A stretch of 8,169 nt of DNA from Bacillota bacterium (lineage in GTDB: Bacteria; Bacillota; DTU030): contig DUVO01000164.1 in the NCBI GenBank assembly GCA_012841005.1, positions 1 to 8,169 of the forward strand, in the 5' to 3' direction. Of the stretch, positions 6,539-8,169 are shown piece by piece. Each line of letters begins with the position of its first letter. Within the stretch, counting starts at the first letter, position 1. The position numbers were made by a program, and so were the translations under genes. The notes under the pieces were generated by a model. That model saw only the letters and a list, made by a program, of their open reading frames with translations. It was not told the origin of the DNA and did no database searches.

Positions 6539-6841
6539 ATGGTAAAGACGCGCTTTATTCGTGCTCCACGGCCGGGGACCCTGGCCATGCTTTACAGGCG
6601 TATCCCGCGGGATATGCGCAGGGAAATAGAGGGGAAAAGTTTTGATGCGGTTGGACTGGTTCAGTCTGATCTGCCGGGTCTTTTCTATTTTGCTGATGTG
6701 GCTCAGAAGGCGGCCGCTGTTATTGCGGTAGAACTGCTTGGCACTTGCCCCCAGCATGTCAGTACCATCGCCTTTTTTGGCACTACTTCAGCAGTGACGG
6801 CTGCCCTTGCGGCTGTTGCCAAGGTTAGAGAGAAGGAATAA
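6539..6841 (+). CDS. BMC-domain shell protein with N-terminal extension
   Basis: A 100-residue protein, apparently intact. Residues ~1-34 form an extension (RFIRAPRPGTLAMLYRRIPRDMRREI). Then comes a BMC fold from SFDAVGLVQSDLPGLFYFADVAQKAA to IAFFGTTSAVTAALAAVAKV. The extension with a PGT element recalls the PduU/EutS type of permuted hexameric shell protein, but the match is not close enough for a gene symbol. A central CPQH motif (LLGTCPQHVSTIAFFG) sits where the pore loop is expected in the BMC fold; its meaning is unknown. ATG 6539 lies 20 bases after the pduT stop, with GAAGGATGGG as a somewhat distant ribosome-binding site. It is the last gene of the BMC locus, followed by an inverted repeat that may end the operon. 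Confidence 0.75.
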   Translation: MVKTRFIRAPRPGTLAMLYRRIPRDMRREIEGKSFDAVGLVQSDLPGLFYFADVAQKAAAVIAVELLGTCPQHVSTIAFFGTTSAVTAALAAVAKVREKE

Positions 6842-6867
6842 GATAACCGGCCGCATTTTCCGTGAGT

Positions 6868-6945
6868 GTAAGTAGGGATAGTAATTTGCCAGTACGGCTT
6901 GATCGCAAGTATTTCCCTTTATCCCTACTTACTTACCATTTTTTC
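6868..6945 (+). terminator. Long inverted repeat, probable terminator of the BMC operon
   Basis: The arms GTAAGTAGGGATA (6868-6880) and TATCCCTACTTAC (6920-6932) are perfectly complementary over 13 bases. The 39-base loop can form a small inner stem (TTGC/GCAA). The right arm is followed, after three to four bases, by CCATTTTTTC, a T run suited to Rho-independent termination. The location, just after the last BMC gene and before the rplU promoter, fits a terminator. The long loop is unusual, and a small mobile repeat element is an alternative. Confidence 0.55.
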
Positions 6946-6964
6946 AGTATGCAAATAGCTTTGG

Positions 6965-6993
6965 TTGACATGGTTTTATCTCTGTGCTACAAT
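6965..6993 (+). promoter_or_regulatory. Sigma-A-type promoter for rplU-prp-rpmA
   Basis: A perfect -35 TTGACA (6965-6970) is separated by exactly 17 bases from TACAAT (6988-6993), one mismatch from the TATAAT consensus. Transcription would start around 7000, about 104 bases before the rplU start codon. This gives the ribosomal protein genes their own promoter, independent of rng and the BMC locus upstream. Confidence 0.88.
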
Positions 6994-6999
6994 ACCTCT

Positions 7000-7095
7000 G
7001 TCGAGCTGTGTTTGCAGCTTCGCTCCAACCGCACGGAGCAGGTTTAAAATGTCCACGGGCATACCTGTGCCGGCGAGTCTGATGCGAGGAGGTGT
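7000..7095 (+). ncRNA. Probable ribosomal protein L21 leader
   Basis: The leader between the promoter and rplU can form several small stems: AGCTG/CAGCT (7004-7008 with 7015-7019), GCTCC/GGAGC (7022-7026 with 7035-7039) and GGCA/TGCC (7058-7061 with 7068-7071), followed by the ribosome-binding site GAGGAGGTG at about 7086-7094. Firmicutes commonly carry a structured L21 leader at this place, thought to bind L21 for autoregulation. The call rests on position and stem content; I could not compare it with the family model. Confidence 0.55.
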
Positions 7096-7103
7096 GGAAG
7101 GTC

Positions 7104-7415
7104 ATGTATGCGATTATTGAAACGGGCGGCAAGCAGTACAAGGTTCAGCCGGGGGATGTGGTCTTTGTTGAAAAGCTACCGGGTGAAGTTGGCGAAAAGG
7201 TGGAATTTGACCAGGTTCTGGCCCTGAAAGATAACGATCAATTGCAGGTAGGTACGCCCTATATTGAGGGAGCCAGGGTTGTGGCCAAAGTCCTGGAGCA
7301 GGACAAGCACAAAAAGATTTTGGTGTTTAAGTACAAGGCCAAGTCCAATTACCGGCGCCGGTACGGGCATCGCCAGCCCTATACCAGGGTGTTGGTGGAA
7401 GAGATTATAGGGTAA
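7104..7415 (+). CDS. rplU: 50S ribosomal protein L21
   Basis: A complete 103-residue ribosomal protein that binds 23S rRNA in the large subunit. It starts with the standard [20 protein letters not shown] and ends with the basic segment [21 protein letters not shown], both diagnostic. I chose ATG 7104 over the upstream GTG 7092 because that GTG lies within the AGGAGG Shine-Dalgarno sequence (7087-7092) and the protein family begins at this methionine. The stop codon overlaps the start of the next gene by one base (TAATG). Its own promoter and leader lie directly upstream. No anomalies. Confidence 0.98.
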   Translation: MYAIIETGGKQYKVQPGDVVFVEKLPGEVGEKVEFDQVLALKDNDQLQVGTPYIEGARVVAKVLEQDKHKKILVFKYKAKSNYRRRYGHRQPYTRVLVEEIIG

Positions 7416-7747
7416 TGATCAGTATTTCTATAACCCGTGATCACCAGGGACGAATTGTAGCCTTTCGAGTAGAGGGCCACGCTGGGTATGGAACCTATGG
7501 GGAAGATATTGTCTGCGCGGCTGTGTCTGCCTTAACCCAGGCCGCCGTTATCGGTCTGGAGGAATATTTGGGGCTGCAGCCGGCTGTAGTTATTGAGCCG
7601 GGTTTATTGGAATGCCGGTTAAAGGAGAGACCGGCAGACCTGGTCGCCCAGACGGATGCCATTTTGGAGACAATGGTTTTGGGATTGGGCGGTGTGGCTG
7701 CTGAGTATCCAAATTGTATCTGCATTACCGAAGGGGAGGTGGATTAA
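7415..7747 (+). CDS. prp: Ribosomal-processing cysteine protease Prp (YsxB-like)
   Basis: A complete 110-residue protein of the Prp family, which in Firmicutes removes the N-terminal extension of ribosomal protein L27. The catalytic dyad is visible as His22 and Cys34 in GHAGYGTYGEDIVCAAVSAL, at the same numbering as in the studied Staphylococcus enzyme. The rest (LTQAAVIGLEEYLGL, then the C-terminal helix ILETMVLGLGGVAAEYP) fits the family. It lies between rplU and rpmA with a one-base overlap upstream and no gap downstream, so enzyme and substrate are co-translated from one mRNA. Confidence 0.95.
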   Translation: MISISITRDHQGRIVAFRVEGHAGYGTYGEDIVCAAVSALTQAAVIGLEEYLGLQPAVVIEPGLLECRLKERPADLVAQTDAILETMVLGLGGVAAEYPNCICITEGEVD

Positions 7748-8035
7748 ATGCGCCCATTAGACATCCAGCTTTTTGCCCATAAAAAGGGTGTTGGTAGTTC
7801 CCGCAACGGCCGGGATAGCGAATCTAAACGGCTTGGGGTAAAGCGCCATGATGGTCAGTTCGTTACAGCCGGCAGTATTATTGTCCGCCAGCGGGGTACC
7901 AAGGTTTTTCCGGGAATCAATGTTGGCCATGGTAAGGATGACACCCTCTATGCCCTTGTGGATGGGATCGTAACCTTCGAGCGTAAAGGGAAGCAGAAAA
8001 AACAGGTAAGTGTGTATGCCCAAGGGGCAGTTTAG
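7748..8035 (+). CDS. rpmA: 50S ribosomal protein L27 with cleavable N-terminal extension
   Basis: A complete 95-residue protein. After the extension MRPLDIQLF the mature protein begins [23 protein letters not shown], the conserved L27 N-terminus that reaches the peptidyl transferase centre. The extension matches the Prp processing pattern, with predicted cleavage after Phe9. The remaining [29 protein letters not shown] is standard L27. It starts right after the prp stop codon, with GAAGGGGAGGTG ahead as ribosome-binding site within prp. Transcription ends at a strong terminator shortly after the stop codon. Confidence 0.98.
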   Translation: MRPLDIQLFAHKKGVGSSRNGRDSESKRLGVKRHDGQFVTAGSIIVRQRGTKVFPGINVGHGKDDTLYALVDGIVTFERKGKQKKQVSVYAQGAV

Positions 8036-8052
8036 ATTTTATAGATCGGAGT

Positions 8053-8084
8053 AAACCGCCAGCCAGAGGGATTGGCGGTTTTTT
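8053..8084 (+). terminator. Rho-independent terminator after rpmA
   Basis: The arms AAACCGCCA (8053-8061) and TGGCGGTTT (8073-8081) are perfectly complementary around an 11-base loop, and the right arm runs into TTTTTT (8079-8084). This closes the rplU-prp-rpmA unit, so a downstream obg gene, if present, needs its own promoter. Confidence 0.95.
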
Positions 8085-8134
8085 ATATGTGTTATGGTAA
8101 TTTCGTATTTATGCCACCTCCTATTATATAACCT

Positions 8135-8149
8135 AGTTTCTCGGAAACT
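8135..8149. repeat. Small palindrome in the 3' non-coding end
   Basis: AGTTTC and GAAACT flank a 3-base centre (TCG). On the minus strand the same region reads TTATATAATAGGAGGTGGC (reverse complement of about 8111-8129), an AT-rich stretch followed by a Shine-Dalgarno-like sequence, but no start codon with an open frame follows. It might be the edge of a mobile element or a regulatory site beyond the window. No gene is supported between 8036 and 8169. Confidence 0.3.
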
Positions 8150-8169
8150 CTAAAACCAATTGGGCTTAA

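Noticed and set aside
3354..6841. A novel set of compact, single-domain BMC enzymes (mini-PduL, mini-PduP)
   Set aside because: The pieces end in the middle of conserved domains, two of three junctions are out of frame, and three more frameshifts are present. Decay explains this better than deliberate compact forms.
6862..7047. 61-residue + strand open frame over the rplU promoter region
   Set aside because: It runs through the inverted repeat, the consensus promoter and the L21 leader; no ribosome-binding site and no recognisable protein.
1..8169. CRISPR arrays, tRNA or rRNA genes
   Set aside because: No regularly spaced repeats and no tRNA- or rRNA-like sequence were seen on either strand.

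Overview
The window looks like the chromosome of an anaerobic, fairly GC-rich Bacillota of the Clostridia/Desulfotomaculia type (Moorella, Pelotomaculum or Desulfotomaculum relatives). The reasons are the gene order radical SAM protein, DUF2344 protein, RNase G, then L21, Prp protease and L27; the strong AGGAGG ribosome-binding sites; GTG/TTG starts; and an L27 with the N-terminal extension typical of Firmicutes. Every gene I can support is on the + strand.

Layout. Positions 1-3184 hold the C-terminal part of a radical SAM protein, an intact DUF2344 protein and an intact RNase G/E. Positions 3185-3350 are a short non-coding stretch with a hairpin. Positions about 3360-6841 hold a bacterial microcompartment (BMC) locus of the propanediol/aldehyde type. 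In order it contains: a BMC shell fragment joined to the C-terminal part of PduL (phosphotransacylase), a BMC-associated flavoprotein, an intact EutN/CcmL vertex protein, PduO (cobalamin adenosyltransferase), PduP (CoA-acylating aldehyde dehydrogenase), PduS (RnfC-like cobalamin reductase), PduT (shell protein), and an apparently intact single-domain BMC shell protein with an N-terminal extension. Positions 6842-7103 hold a terminator-like hairpin, a consensus sigma-A promoter and a probable L21 leader. Positions 7104-8035 are rplU-prp-rpmA, closed by a clear terminator. The last 85 bases show only a small palindrome.

The main observation is that the BMC locus is in pieces while both flanks are intact. 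Three internal deletions each fuse the front of one gene to the back of another (BMC shell::PduL, PduO::PduP, PduS::PduT). Three small indels break the flavoprotein (about 1 nt lost near 4123), PduP (one extra G in a G run at 5766-5770) and PduS (an extra CT near 6084). Only EutN and the last BMC gene read as whole. I interpret this as an encapsulated aldehyde-oxidising pathway (aldehyde to acyl-CoA to acyl-phosphate, with B12 recycling and electron transfer through the shell) undergoing pseudogenisation. It sits between rng and rplU, genes that are usually adjacent in this group. No signature enzyme (diol dehydratase, ethanolamine lyase, aldolase, glycyl radical enzyme) is present, so the original substrate cannot be told.

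I did not find a new functional system. What is unusual here is a microcompartment operon in mid-decay in a conserved ribosomal neighbourhood.
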